Source of the DNA: UBA2653 sp964572685
GTDB taxonomy: Bacteria; Pseudomonadota; Gammaproteobacteria; Legionellales; Legionellaceae
Direction of reading: 5' to 3'
Assembly: GCA_964572685.1 (NCBI GenBank)
Contig: CAZNFJ010000053.1
Coordinates: 1 to 11,003, forward strand
DNA length: 11,003 nucleotides
Shown here: one piece after another, positions 1-5,684 of the stretch
Numbering within the stretch: the first letter of the stretch is position 1
Layout: each line of letters starts with the position of its first letter
Position numbers and translations under genes: made by a program
Notes under the pieces: generated by a model
What the model saw: the letters and a program-made list of their open reading frames with translations, nothing else
What the model was told of the DNA's origin: nothing
The model's database searches: none

Positions 1-282
1 TATACCTTTGGTGGCATATGCTATGACTTTTGATTTTTTGGGGAGTTTTCAGTAGTTGGTGGATGGGTTATTTATTTTCGAGTTGGCAACTCTAGCCGTG
101 CATTTAGCGAAGTGCGAGATTATCTAGAAATGAAGATACGCACGTTGCTCACGCGACGTAAGCGCAGAAGAAAGACGAGTGTTGGGTGGCGGAGATGGAG
201 TAATGAATACCTCTACGATGTACTCGGGTTATATTGGGACTGGAAAATCCACCCACTACCTGGTCTAGGCAAGGGATCATGA
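1..282 (+). pseudogene. ltrA: Group II intron maturase/reverse transcriptase, C-terminal end
   Basis: Reading frame 1 carries the C-terminal maturase and DNA-binding region of a group II intron-encoded protein. The recognisable block begins with a YFRVGNSSRAFSEVRDYLE-type motif at about 73-129. It continues with a very basic stretch (LLTRRKRRRK) and the tryptophan-rich GWRRWSNEY...LYWDWKIHPLPG ending, with the stop at 280-282. Known family members use this region to bind the intron RNA and help it splice and retrotranspose. A TGA at 31-33 interrupts the frame, and the sequence before it matches the family poorly, so a frameshift or nonsense mutation is likely. The upstream catalytic domain, with the YxDD motif, is outside the window. 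The family is certain; whether the protein is functional is doubtful. Confidence 0.8.
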
Positions 283-336
283 AAGTGGCTGCCAGCTCAA
301 CAGGATACATAACCCTTTTGAAGAAAACTACTGGGT

Positions 337-369
337 GAGCTGCTTGATGGAAAACATCACGAGCAGTTC
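337..369 (+). ncRNA. Group II intron domain V (catalytic hairpin)
   Basis: A 33-nt hairpin reads GAGCUGCUU / GAUG / GAAAA / CAUC / AC / GAGCAGUUC. The basal helix has nine pairs (including G-U and U-G). It is followed by the typical two-nucleotide AC bulge and a short distal helix closed by a GAAA-like loop. The catalytic AGC triad sits at 338-340. This is the conserved domain V architecture at the expected position, 54 nt after the maturase stop. The distal helix is one base pair shorter than the usual 34-nt form, with a five-base loop, which may reflect drift. Confidence 0.8.
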
Positions 370-430
370 TTAAGGGGAGGCACTGGAAACGGGTCCTAAA
401 GAGATACCGCGCCAGTTCTTTACCCGACAG

Positions 431-811
431 GTGTTTTTCTCAGACTGGAAGCAGTATGAGGGGTGGTGCCAAATGGCCAAGCAGCCCGGTATTGACGGGT
501 CGAACCGAGGTTTGATCTTGAGCCTGCTGACTGACTATGGTTTGCTCTTTCATCCTGAACAGAAAGCCTTATTAAATCACAACCTCCCTGCATTGACTGT
601 GGGGAGCCTACGAGATCATATTTGTTTTGACGCGATTATGATTTTTATTGAGCAAATTATCAAATCAGATAACCCTGTAAAAAATCTGTCAGAATGTCGA
701 GAACAAATAAAAAATGTTGTTCCTCTTGTTCCCTCAAAAAAACACCTTAATCATCGAAATCTTGGCCGGCTTGAGCCAACGAGTTCATTAAAGTACAGAA
801 AAGCGGGATAG
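431..811 (+). CDS. Orphan protein fragment downstream of the intron (possible 3' exon)
   Basis: This is an open frame of unrecognised family, and no catalytic motif, signal peptide or membrane segment is evident. It starts three bases after the proposed intron 3' end with a GTG. The frame stays open upstream into the intron until a TAA at 371-373, so this GTG need not be a real start. An internal ATG at 473 (MAKQPGIDG...) preceded by a G-rich GAGGGGTGG is another candidate. The simplest reading is the C-terminal half of a gene split by the intron, with its first exon left of the window. Composition changes inside the frame: the first ~170 bases are fairly G+C-rich like the intron, while the remainder is as AT-rich as the surrounding genome. 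It could equally be a chance frame in decayed DNA. Confidence 0.35.
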   Translation: MFFSDWKQYEGWCQMAKQPGIDGSNRGLILSLLTDYGLLFHPEQKALLNHNLPALTVGSLRDHICFDAIMIFIEQIIKSDNPVKNLSECREQIKNVVPLVPSKKHLNHRNLGRLEPTSSLKYRKAG

Positions 812-1030
812 ATCAGAATGCGGCTGATTTTGCAAATTTAAAAACTTGATCATCGAGTATAAATTATTTTTTAATTTACAGGAGTCAATGGTTGTTAATT
901 TGTTTAAAATATTGTACCTTTGATTGAATTTGATGTTTATATATGAAAAATTATTTTTTAGTTAAATAAGCTCGTATCTATTTTTATAAAAATTAGAAAA
1001 TGCTTCTCTCGAATAATCGCCTTTATTTTT

Positions 1031-1058
1031 TTGATTATGTCGATGATTAAGTGATAAT
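1031..1058 (+). promoter_or_regulatory. Putative sigma-70-type promoter of the kinase gene
   Basis: TTGATT at 1031-1036 and GATAAT at 1053-1058 are separated by 16 bp (4/6 and 5/6 matches to consensus). Transcription would begin near 1065, about 20 nt before the ATG at 1085. The 812-1030 stretch before it is very AT-rich and shows no gene. Confidence 0.5.
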
Positions 1059-1084
1059 GCCATCCAATATTGATTGTATATTTT

Positions 1085-2380
1085 ATGTTTTCAGAATCGT
1101 CTTGTATATTAAATTACCACCTAACGCCCAAAAAATTGGGTAGCGGTAGTTATGGTATCGTTCATGAAGCGATTGATCCTCTTACGCAAAAAAAAGCGGC
1201 TATAAAAAAAATGTCTTTTGTGGAATCTGATGCAGATTTTTTGAGTTTGTACAGAGAGATTTCCATATTGCGAGTGCTCAAGGGGCATTCTAATATTGTC
1301 ACATTGGACCATGTTGAGATTTCAAATCATCATATTTATTTGGTTTTTGAATGCTATGATACTGATTTGCATAAGGTTATCCGTTCTCAACAACGGCTGA
1401 CTATTGAACATATACGTTATTTTATACATCAAATCTTGTATGGTATTGAGCATATTCATTCGGCAAAACTTGTGCATCGTGATTTAAAACCAAGTAATAT
1501 TTTAGTAAATCGTGATTGTCATATTAAAATTTGTGATTTTGGATTGGCTCGGGCCATTGTTGATTGTGAAACAACCCAGGGTGCACAAGCAGAAAATAAT
1601 TTAACAAATTACGTGGTAACTCGCTGGTATCGCAGTCCTGAGGTTATTCTGATATCCCCAAGAGGCGGGGAAGCGCCGACAGATATTTGGAGTATTGGGT
1701 GTATATTGGCAGAGTTATTATTAGGTCGACCTGTTTTTCCGGGACACAACCAAAAAGAGGTATTATCCTTAATTTTTAAATTAATGGGATTTCCTCGTCT
1801 AGAAGAAAATACCTGGCTGGATGATTGTAAAAATAAGTTGAAACTTAAAAGTACCACAAATGGAGAGGGGGAATTTCCTAAAATATTTGAAACATTGGAT
1901 ATGGGTTTCTTTATTCTACTCCGCCAACTACTAGAATTTAATCCCTTTAAACGAATTAGTGCCGAGCAAGCGTTAAAGAACGCTATATTTCGAGAATTTG
2001 ACAAAAAAGAAGGAGAGACCAATACCTTCTTGCTTGAATCGTGCTCAGGTTTGGAGCAAGAGTCTTTCATGAACTACATTCAATTTGAACGTCAATTCAG
2101 TCATTCGTTATTTAAGCGTGAATCTCTTGCTATCACTCAACAAATTCAATCTTTGATTCAAACTGAGGTCAGGCGGTATCAAAGCGCTGAAAGCACCACT
2201 TCATTAGCAGAGCAAGATGTCAGTGAGGCACTAATTCCTGCCGATATCAGCACTTCAACGAGCCTGCCTGCATCGATATCTGCCTCATCATCCTTAGCTG
2301 AACAAAGTTTTTTTTCTTCTTCAAATACAGGGCATCAGATATCATGTTCTCAAAGCGTGATTCAAAACGGACCTCACTAA
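1085..2380 (+). CDS. Eukaryotic-type Ser/Thr protein kinase, MAP-kinase-like
   Basis: A 431-aa protein with a complete CMGC/MAP-kinase catalytic domain at residues about 13-305, numbered from the ATG at 1085. Visible elements are the glycine loop GSGSYG (19-24), the AIKK lysine (K41), the alpha-C glutamate in YREISILR (E58), HRDLKPSNIL (HRD 131-133), DFGLAR (151-156), a TNY motif (174-176) followed by VVTRWYRSPE, DIWSIGC (200-206) and a GRPVFPG stretch. TxY before the VxTRWYR segment is the dual-phosphorylation signature of MAP kinases. The tail (about 306-431) is Ser/Thr-rich and contains SLAEQ twice. All catalytic residues are present, so activity is expected. A role as a host-directed effector acquired from a eukaryote is inferred from the family. 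No Shine-Dalgarno is obvious; a TTG at 1070 would add five residues. Confidence 0.9.
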   Translation: MFSESSCILNYHLTPKKLGSGSYGIVHEAIDPLTQKKAAIKKMSFVESDADFLSLYREISILRVLKGHSNIVTLDHVEISNHHIYLVFECYDTDLHKVIRSQQRLTIEHIRYFIHQILYGIEHIHSAKLVHRDLKPSNILVNRDCHIKICDFGLARAIVDCETTQGAQAENNLTNYVVTRWYRSPEVILISPRGGEAPTDIWSIGCILAELLLGRPVFPGHNQKEVLSLIFKLMGFPRLEENTWLDDCKNKLKLKSTTNGEGEFPKIFETLDMGFFILLRQLLEFNPFKRISAEQALKNAIFREFDKKEGETNTFLLESCSGLEQESFMNYIQFERQFSHSLFKRESLAITQQIQSLIQTEVRRYQSAESTTSLAEQDVSEALIPADISTSTSLPASISASSSLAEQSFFSSSNTGHQISCSQSVIQNGPH

Positions 2381-2394
2381 ACTGTATTGAGGTC
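2370..2394 (+). terminator. Weak stem-loop over the kinase stop codon
   Basis: GACCTCA (2370-2376) can pair with TGAGGTC (2388-2394) across an 11-nt loop that contains the kinase TAA. No U-tract follows, so this is at best a weak or factor-assisted terminator, or an mRNA 3'-end structure. Confidence 0.3.
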
Positions 2395-2397
2395 TTG

Positions 2398-2490
2398 GAT
2401 ATACTCAATGAATTAAGGCAGCATGAATGTCATCGGAAATCGAGGCATGAGTCATGTTGGTTGGATGCTTAATTACCAAGGTGCAGCCAA
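2398..2490 (-). pseudogene. Relic of a Cys/Met-metabolism PLP enzyme gene (C-terminal fragment)
   Basis: On the minus strand this stretch encodes HPTNMTHASISDDI followed by HAALIH and a stop. It matches the segment HPASMTHASIPDDI(RRKNGI)HDALIR near the C-terminus of the intact PLP enzyme encoded at 3093-4247. Bases 2425-2475 align to 3200-3250 without gaps at about 43 of 51 identical positions. Just past that block the relic lacks five or six codons and then stops early. No start, PLP-lysine region or other part of the enzyme is present. It is a decayed copy from a tandem duplication or a related paralogue, in the same orientation as the intact gene. Confidence 0.7.
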
Positions 2491-2553
2491 TCATCTATGA
2501 GGAGATTCATCCACTATTCTATGGCTTATTTTTAACCTAACACGACCAAATAA

Positions 2554-2581
2554 TTGACGTATTGAAAAAAAATGATATAAT
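2554..2581 (+). promoter_or_regulatory. Strong sigma-70-type promoter for the orphan membrane protein
   Basis: TTGACG (2554-2559) and a perfect TATAAT (2576-2581) are separated by 16 bp, near consensus. Transcription would start near 2588, about 20 nt before the ATG at 2611. Confidence 0.7.
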
Positions 2582-2610
2582 TAGTTTTTTTTATGATTTT
2601 GGAGTCAGTG

Positions 2611-3072
2611 ATGATTGATTTTAAACAAATTGAAAACTTTGATGATTGTAGTATGAGTCATTATATATACTCTTTATCTTATTTTTCTAGCGATATTTTT
2701 AATTTTTATTATTTTAAATCTTTTGTATTTCATGCAACAAAATTATTAATTACGCCCATTGCATCCCCATCCGTTGACACATATAGGGATAACTTGAAAC
2801 AATTTTTTAATAATTCTATCCGGATTGTTTCACTCCTGATTCCTTTTTTATCTTCAAGAAGATCAAATGATGCTTTACTTGGACAGGCCCTAGATTGGAT
2901 TAGCCATTTATTTGAATTATGTTTGTATGTTATACATTTTAGTTTATTATTGTCGTTGACTTTGATTTCCTTACCGACACGTTTATTAAGTACCTTCATT
3001 TTTGGAATGATTGCAAGCCATAACTGGATGACGAATTCTTCAACGGATGTTCATCATTCATACAATGTTTAA
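2611..3072 (+). CDS. Orphan hydrophobic (membrane) protein, unknown function
   Basis: A 153-aa protein whose family is not recognised. The ATG at 2611 is preferred because GGAG lies 6 nt upstream (2601-2604); an ATG at 2593 in the same frame has no such site and is very close to the promoter. The N-terminal third is rich in Phe, Tyr and Ser. A long hydrophobic segment at about residues 98-134 probably crosses the membrane once or twice. The C-terminus is short, polar and His/Ser-rich. It has its own strong promoter and a terminator (3074-3094), so it is a monocistronic unit. It lies between the relic and the intact copy of the PLP enzyme gene and downstream of the eukaryote-like kinase. That position suggests accessory DNA, perhaps a lineage-specific secreted or membrane protein (inference only). 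Confidence 0.65.
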   Translation: MIDFKQIENFDDCSMSHYIYSLSYFSSDIFNFYYFKSFVFHATKLLITPIASPSVDTYRDNLKQFFNNSIRIVSLLIPFLSSRRSNDALLGQALDWISHLFELCLYVIHFSLLLSLTLISLPTRLLSTFIFGMIASHNWMTNSSTDVHHSYNV

Positions 3073-3073
3073 T

Positions 3074-3094
3074 GGCTCTAACAGAGCCTATTTT
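3074..3094. terminator. Bidirectional rho-independent terminator
   Basis: GGCTCT (3074-3079), a three-base loop AAC and AGAGCC (3083-3088) form a perfect 6-bp hairpin. It is followed by TATTTT on the plus strand and flanked by ATTAAAC on the opposite one. It lies exactly between two convergent genes, the orphan membrane protein (ends 3072) and the PLP enzyme (ends 3093), so it can serve both. Confidence 0.7.
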
Positions 3095-4247
3095 AAGTCA
3101 TTTTATCAAATGCTTGTGTTAAATCGTCTTTAAGATCATCAATATGCTCGACACCAACGGATAAACGAATCAATGCATCATGGATGCCATTTTTTCGTCG
3201 GATGTCATCGGGAATCGAGGCATGGGTCATGCTTGCAGGATGCTCAATTAAACTCTCAACACCACCTAAACTTTCAGCTAGGGTAAACAGCTGACAGTCA
3301 CAAAGAAATTGTTTGCTTTGTTCAAGTGTGCCTTTGAGAATAAGGCTTATCATCCCTCCAAAATCACGCATTTGATTTTTAGCCAAGTGATGTTGAGGGT
3401 GGCTTTCTAATCCAGGGTAAATAACTTTTTCAACCTGAGGGTGGTTTTCAAGCCAATGAGCAAGATGGTTGGCGTTTTCGCAATGTCTTTGCATGCGAAG
3501 AGGAAGGGTTTTAAGGCTTCTTAAAACCATATAGCTATCAAAAGGACTAGCAATTGCACCACAGCTTTTTTGTAAAAAATAGATACTTTCAATCAGTTCT
3601 GCATTATCACCGACAATCACAACTCCTCCAATCACATCTGAATGGCCATTCAGATATTTGGTGGCAGAATGCATCACAATATCACATCCCATCATCAGTG
3701 GGTTTTGAATCCAAGGGGAGGCAAAAGTGTTATCAACGACACATAAAATATTATTCTTTTTTGCCCAATGGGCAATTTCTTCAATGGGACTTAATTGTAA
3801 AAGCGGATTTGAAGGGGATTCTAACCAAATCATTTTGGTTTCAGGACGAAGAGCTTGTTGAATATGGCTGAGGGAGGAAGTATCAACTGGCGTGAAGCTT
3901 AAGTTGGTTTTCACTTTGCTGAATAATCGATAAGTGCCCCCATAGAGATCGTGTCCTGTAATGATATGATCACCTGCTTTTAATAACTCAGTAAGAGTAT
4001 GAATCGCAGCCATACCTGAAGCAAAGGCAAAACCTGCTTTTCCGCCTTCTAAATCTGCAATGCATTTTTCATAGACTAAACGTGTCGGATTGCCAGCTCT
4101 GGAGTAATCAAAACCCAAATGCTTGGCAGGGGATTCTTGTTTGTAGGTCGATGTAGTGTAAATTGGGGGCATGACGGCGCCAGTTATGGGGCATGGTTCT
4201 TGTCCTGCATGAATACAACGAGTGTCAAAATGAGGTTTGATCGACAC
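3093..4247 (-). CDS. Cystathionine gamma-synthase/lyase family PLP enzyme
   Basis: A full-length 384-aa member of the fold-type I Cys/Met metabolism PLP family (trans-sulfuration). Visible features are the HAGQEP...GAVMPPIY N-terminus, the YSRAGNPTR phosphate-binding loop (49-56), ASGMAA (77-81), LESPSNPLL (142-150), PLP-contacting D172 in VVDNTFASP, and Schiff-base lysine K197 in HSATKYLNGHSDVIGG. The conserved SLGGVESLIEHPASMTH block follows near the C-terminus. Family members make or cleave cystathionine in methionine/cysteine interconversion. Sequence reading alone does not separate gamma-synthase (metB), gamma-lyase and beta-lyase, so no symbol is given. The start is GTG, supported by TAAGGA 7 nt upstream. 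It lies 51 bp downstream of the CAP gene on the same strand and may be co-transcribed. A hairpin covers its ribosome binding site. Confidence 0.9.
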   Translation of the reverse strand: MSIKPHFDTRCIHAGQEPCPITGAVMPPIYTTSTYKQESPAKHLGFDYSRAGNPTRLVYEKCIADLEGGKAGFAFASGMAAIHTLTELLKAGDHIITGHDLYGGTYRLFSKVKTNLSFTPVDTSSLSHIQQALRPETKMIWLESPSNPLLQLSPIEEIAHWAKKNNILCVVDNTFASPWIQNPLMMGCDIVMHSATKYLNGHSDVIGGVVIVGDNAELIESIYFLQKSCGAIASPFDSYMVLRSLKTLPLRMQRHCENANHLAHWLENHPQVEKVIYPGLESHPQHHLAKNQMRDFGGMISLILKGTLEQSKQFLCDCQLFTLAESLGGVESLIEHPASMTHASIPDDIRRKNGIHDALIRLSVGVEHIDDLKDDLTQAFDKMT

Positions 4248-4253
4248 AATGGC

Positions 4254-4280
4254 GTCCTTAAAAAAAAGAATTCTAAGGAC
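4254..4280 (-). promoter_or_regulatory. Hairpin sequestering the ribosome binding site of the PLP enzyme
   Basis: In the mRNA, GUCCUUA (4280-4274) is complementary to UAAGGAC (4260-4254), which contains the Shine-Dalgarno AAGGA. The loop is 13 nt. This 7-bp helix would mask the ribosome binding site of the GTG-started gene, compatible with translational control. No known riboswitch architecture is visible. Confidence 0.4.
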
Positions 4281-4298
4281 TATCCTACAATATTTTGA

Positions 4299-4742
4299 TT
4301 ATTTTGCAAAAACTTGAGTGTAATAAGGTTTATGCTGGGTATCATAGGCAATCGCGATACCTGTTAGTCGATAAGAGCCCAAAATATTTCGTTTGTGTCC
4401 TGGACTATGTGTCCAGCCATCAATGACATCATCAAGGTTTTTATAACCAGCGGCGACATTTTCAGCGGCTTGTTTAATACCAGGTATTTTGCTTCTCATG
4501 TTTGAAAAGCGTTTTTGAAAGCCATCATGCCCTACAGGAATTTGATGATGGGCCATATGCGTGCTATGTTGCATGGCAATTAGATTTAAACGTTCATCTA
4601 ATTTTAATGGCAGCAGGAAATGTCGCATGCGATAATGGTTGATACCTTTAAGAATATATTGTACATCATCATGCGCATAAGCCATGACGGAAATACTTGA
4701 TGTTAGGCATAAAAAAGCGAATAATTGAGAGATGAAAGACAT
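4299..4742 (-). CDS. Secreted CAP/SCP-domain protein (YkwD-like)
   Basis: A 147-aa precursor with an N-terminal signal peptide (hydrophobic residues 3-21, likely cleaved after AYA at 21-23) and then a single CAP domain. Family hallmarks are an N-terminal helix with INHYR, GHD (71-73), AENVAAG (93-99), GWTHSPGHKRNIL (109-121), TGIAIAY and a YYTQVFAK C-terminus. The His and Glu residues typical of the CAP cleft are present. Bacterial CAP proteins are usually periplasmic or extracellular with poorly known activity. Export by a type II secretion system is an inference encouraged by the adjacent gspC. The ATG at 4742 is chosen because it gives a clean signal peptide; a TTG at 4757 would extend it by five residues. 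Its promoter overlaps the start of divergent gspC. Confidence 0.85.
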   Translation of the reverse strand: MSFISQLFAFLCLTSSISVMAYAHDDVQYILKGINHYRMRHFLLPLKLDERLNLIAMQHSTHMAHHQIPVGHDGFQKRFSNMRSKIPGIKQAAENVAAGYKNLDDVIDGWTHSPGHKRNILGSYRLTGIAIAYDTQHKPYYTQVFAK

Positions 4743-4775
4743 GAGATTGAAATCCAAAAATTAAACAGAGTGTTT

Positions 4776-4803
4776 ATTATACCCATGAAAATAATAAGAT
4801 CAA
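4776..4803 (-). promoter_or_regulatory. Promoter of the CAP-domain gene, overlapping the gspC start
   Basis: On the minus strand, TTGATC (4803-4798) and a perfect TATAAT (4781-4776) are separated by 16 bp. The -35 and spacer lie inside the first codons of gspC, so RNA polymerase bound here would cover the gspC start. Confidence 0.6.
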
Positions 4804-5345
4804 TCCTTGAACGATACCAGCATTTTGCCTCAAGTCCTTATTTTAAAGATATTGAGTTGCGATGGCAGCAGGCTTATGTTTCATCACAATCTGTTTTTTT
4901 GATGGGAGTCATTATTTTTTGGTTGTTGACTTCCAGCTTATGGTGGAGTCTAGAGCGTATCAATGAGACATTACAACTTAGTGATTTCCAAAAACAAGTG
5001 GCAAATATGCCAATGCTTGCTCATGAGCCTCTACAATTAGGTGCTAAGCGTTTAATGGGGACCCCTCCTCTGAAAGCCACTATGGCCGAACATGTGGTGA
5101 TTCAAGCGATTTTATTCGATAATAACCCGGATCAGCGTGAAGTATTATTATTAAATGAGCGTGGACAGGTTCAAATTTATAAATTAGGAGAACATTTGCC
5201 AGGAGGGAGCAAAATCATTGCCATTGAACCTCAGTTCATGGTCATTGAGCGTTACGGTGTCAAGCAAGAATTTCGCATGAATCAATATCCGGCAAATTTT
5301 ATTTCAAATCAACCACTGCAACAAACAAATAGTATTCTACAATAA
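4785..5345 (+). CDS. gspC: Type II secretion system inner-membrane protein C, short form
   Basis: A 186-aa bitopic inner-membrane protein. A cytoplasmic N-terminus with mixed charge is followed by one transmembrane helix (about 34-55) and a periplasmic part. That part contains the GspC homology region at about 103-165 (VVIQAILFDNNP...REVLLLNERGQVQIYKLGEHLPGG...IAIEP...RYGVKQEF). In characterised systems this region contacts the secretin GspD and couples the inner-membrane platform to it. The C-terminal PDZ or coiled-coil domain of many GspC proteins is missing; the protein ends about 20 residues after the homology region. No other gsp gene is nearby, and solitary lspC-type genes are known in Legionella. 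The ATG at 4785 is chosen over a TTG at 4725, although its ribosome binding site is poor. The Sel1 gene starts about 24 bp downstream. Confidence 0.82.
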   Translation: MKIIRSILERYQHFASSPYFKDIELRWQQAYVSSQSVFLMGVIIFWLLTSSLWWSLERINETLQLSDFQKQVANMPMLAHEPLQLGAKRLMGTPPLKATMAEHVVIQAILFDNNPDQREVLLLNERGQVQIYKLGEHLPGGSKIIAIEPQFMVIERYGVKQEFRMNQYPANFISNQPLQQTNSILQ

Positions 5346-5369
5346 AAGTGTGGTCATTCTGGAGGTATG

Positions 5370-5684
5370 ATGGTGTTAAAAAAATGGGTTCTGATTGCAG
5401 GTTTTGCATGTTTACAAGCATGTATGACACATACTTATAATTTAAAGCATGGTATTGAAAGTTTTCGTGTTCAAGATTATCGACAAGCTTTTATTCGTCT
5501 ATTACCAGAGGCCAAAGCCGGGCAGCCCGATGCGCAATATGCTGTCGGCTATATGTACTATTATGGACAAGGTGTGATTGAAAATCGAAAAAAAGCCTGG
5601 TATTGGATTGAGAGGGCAGCCAATACTGGACAAGCCGATGCAGTATCTGCACTTAAGATTCTAAGGCAAGGAAAACCTTTGTAA
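5370..5684 (+). CDS. Sel1-repeat lipoprotein
   Basis: A protein of about 104 aa with a lipoprotein signal peptide. A KK-containing start and a hydrophobic stretch lead to the lipobox LQAC, with lipidated Cys18. The mature part carries a tetratricopeptide-like Sel1 repeat at about 49-98 (AKAGQPDAQYAVGYMYYYGQG...KKAWYWIERAANTGQADA), a helical hairpin used for protein-protein contacts in the periplasm or at a membrane. GGAGG at 5361-5365 lies 1 nt before ATG 5367, 4 nt before ATG 5370 and 7 nt before GTG 5373. ATG 5370 or GTG 5373 are therefore the better starts. It follows gspC by 24 bp and is probably in its operon. The last 32 bp overlap the end of convergent mutY. Confidence 0.8.
   Translation: MVLKKWVLIAGFACLQACMTHTYNLKHGIESFRVQDYRQAFIRLLPEAKAGQPDAQYAVGYMYYYGQGVIENRKKAWYWIERAANTGQADAVSALKILRQGKPL

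Larger units (their letters stand above)
1..428 (+). mobile_element. Group II intron, 3' portion (5' part outside window)
   Basis: This is the 3' end of a bacterial group II intron. It contains, in the usual order, the C-terminal coding region of the intron-encoded maturase (to 282), a short domain IV remainder, a canonical-looking ribozyme domain V hairpin (337-369), a domain VI-like segment with an ACTGG/CCAGT pairing, and the sequence TACCCGAC at 421-428. That sequence resembles the conserved 3' ends of many bacterial group II introns, so the 3' splice boundary is placed after 428 (inferred). The region is visibly richer in G+C than the DNA that follows. The 5' half, including EBS sequences and the reverse-transcriptase domain, lies outside the window, so its integrity cannot be judged. 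An in-frame stop at 31-33 suggests some decay. Confidence 0.8.

Noticed and set aside
812..831. ATCAG/CTGAT hairpin with four T after the orphan frame
   Set aside because: A 5-bp AT-leaning stem with a 7-nt loop is too weak to call a terminator.
889..924. 11-codon frame MVVNLFKILYL with CAGGAG upstream
   Set aside because: Too short to support, with no family match and no clear promoter, in a very AT-rich spacer where such frames arise by chance.
1609..2070. Long minus-strand open frame inside the kinase gene
   Set aside because: It lies antisense to the conserved kinase domain, has no recognisable motif and is explained by the codon pattern of the kinase.
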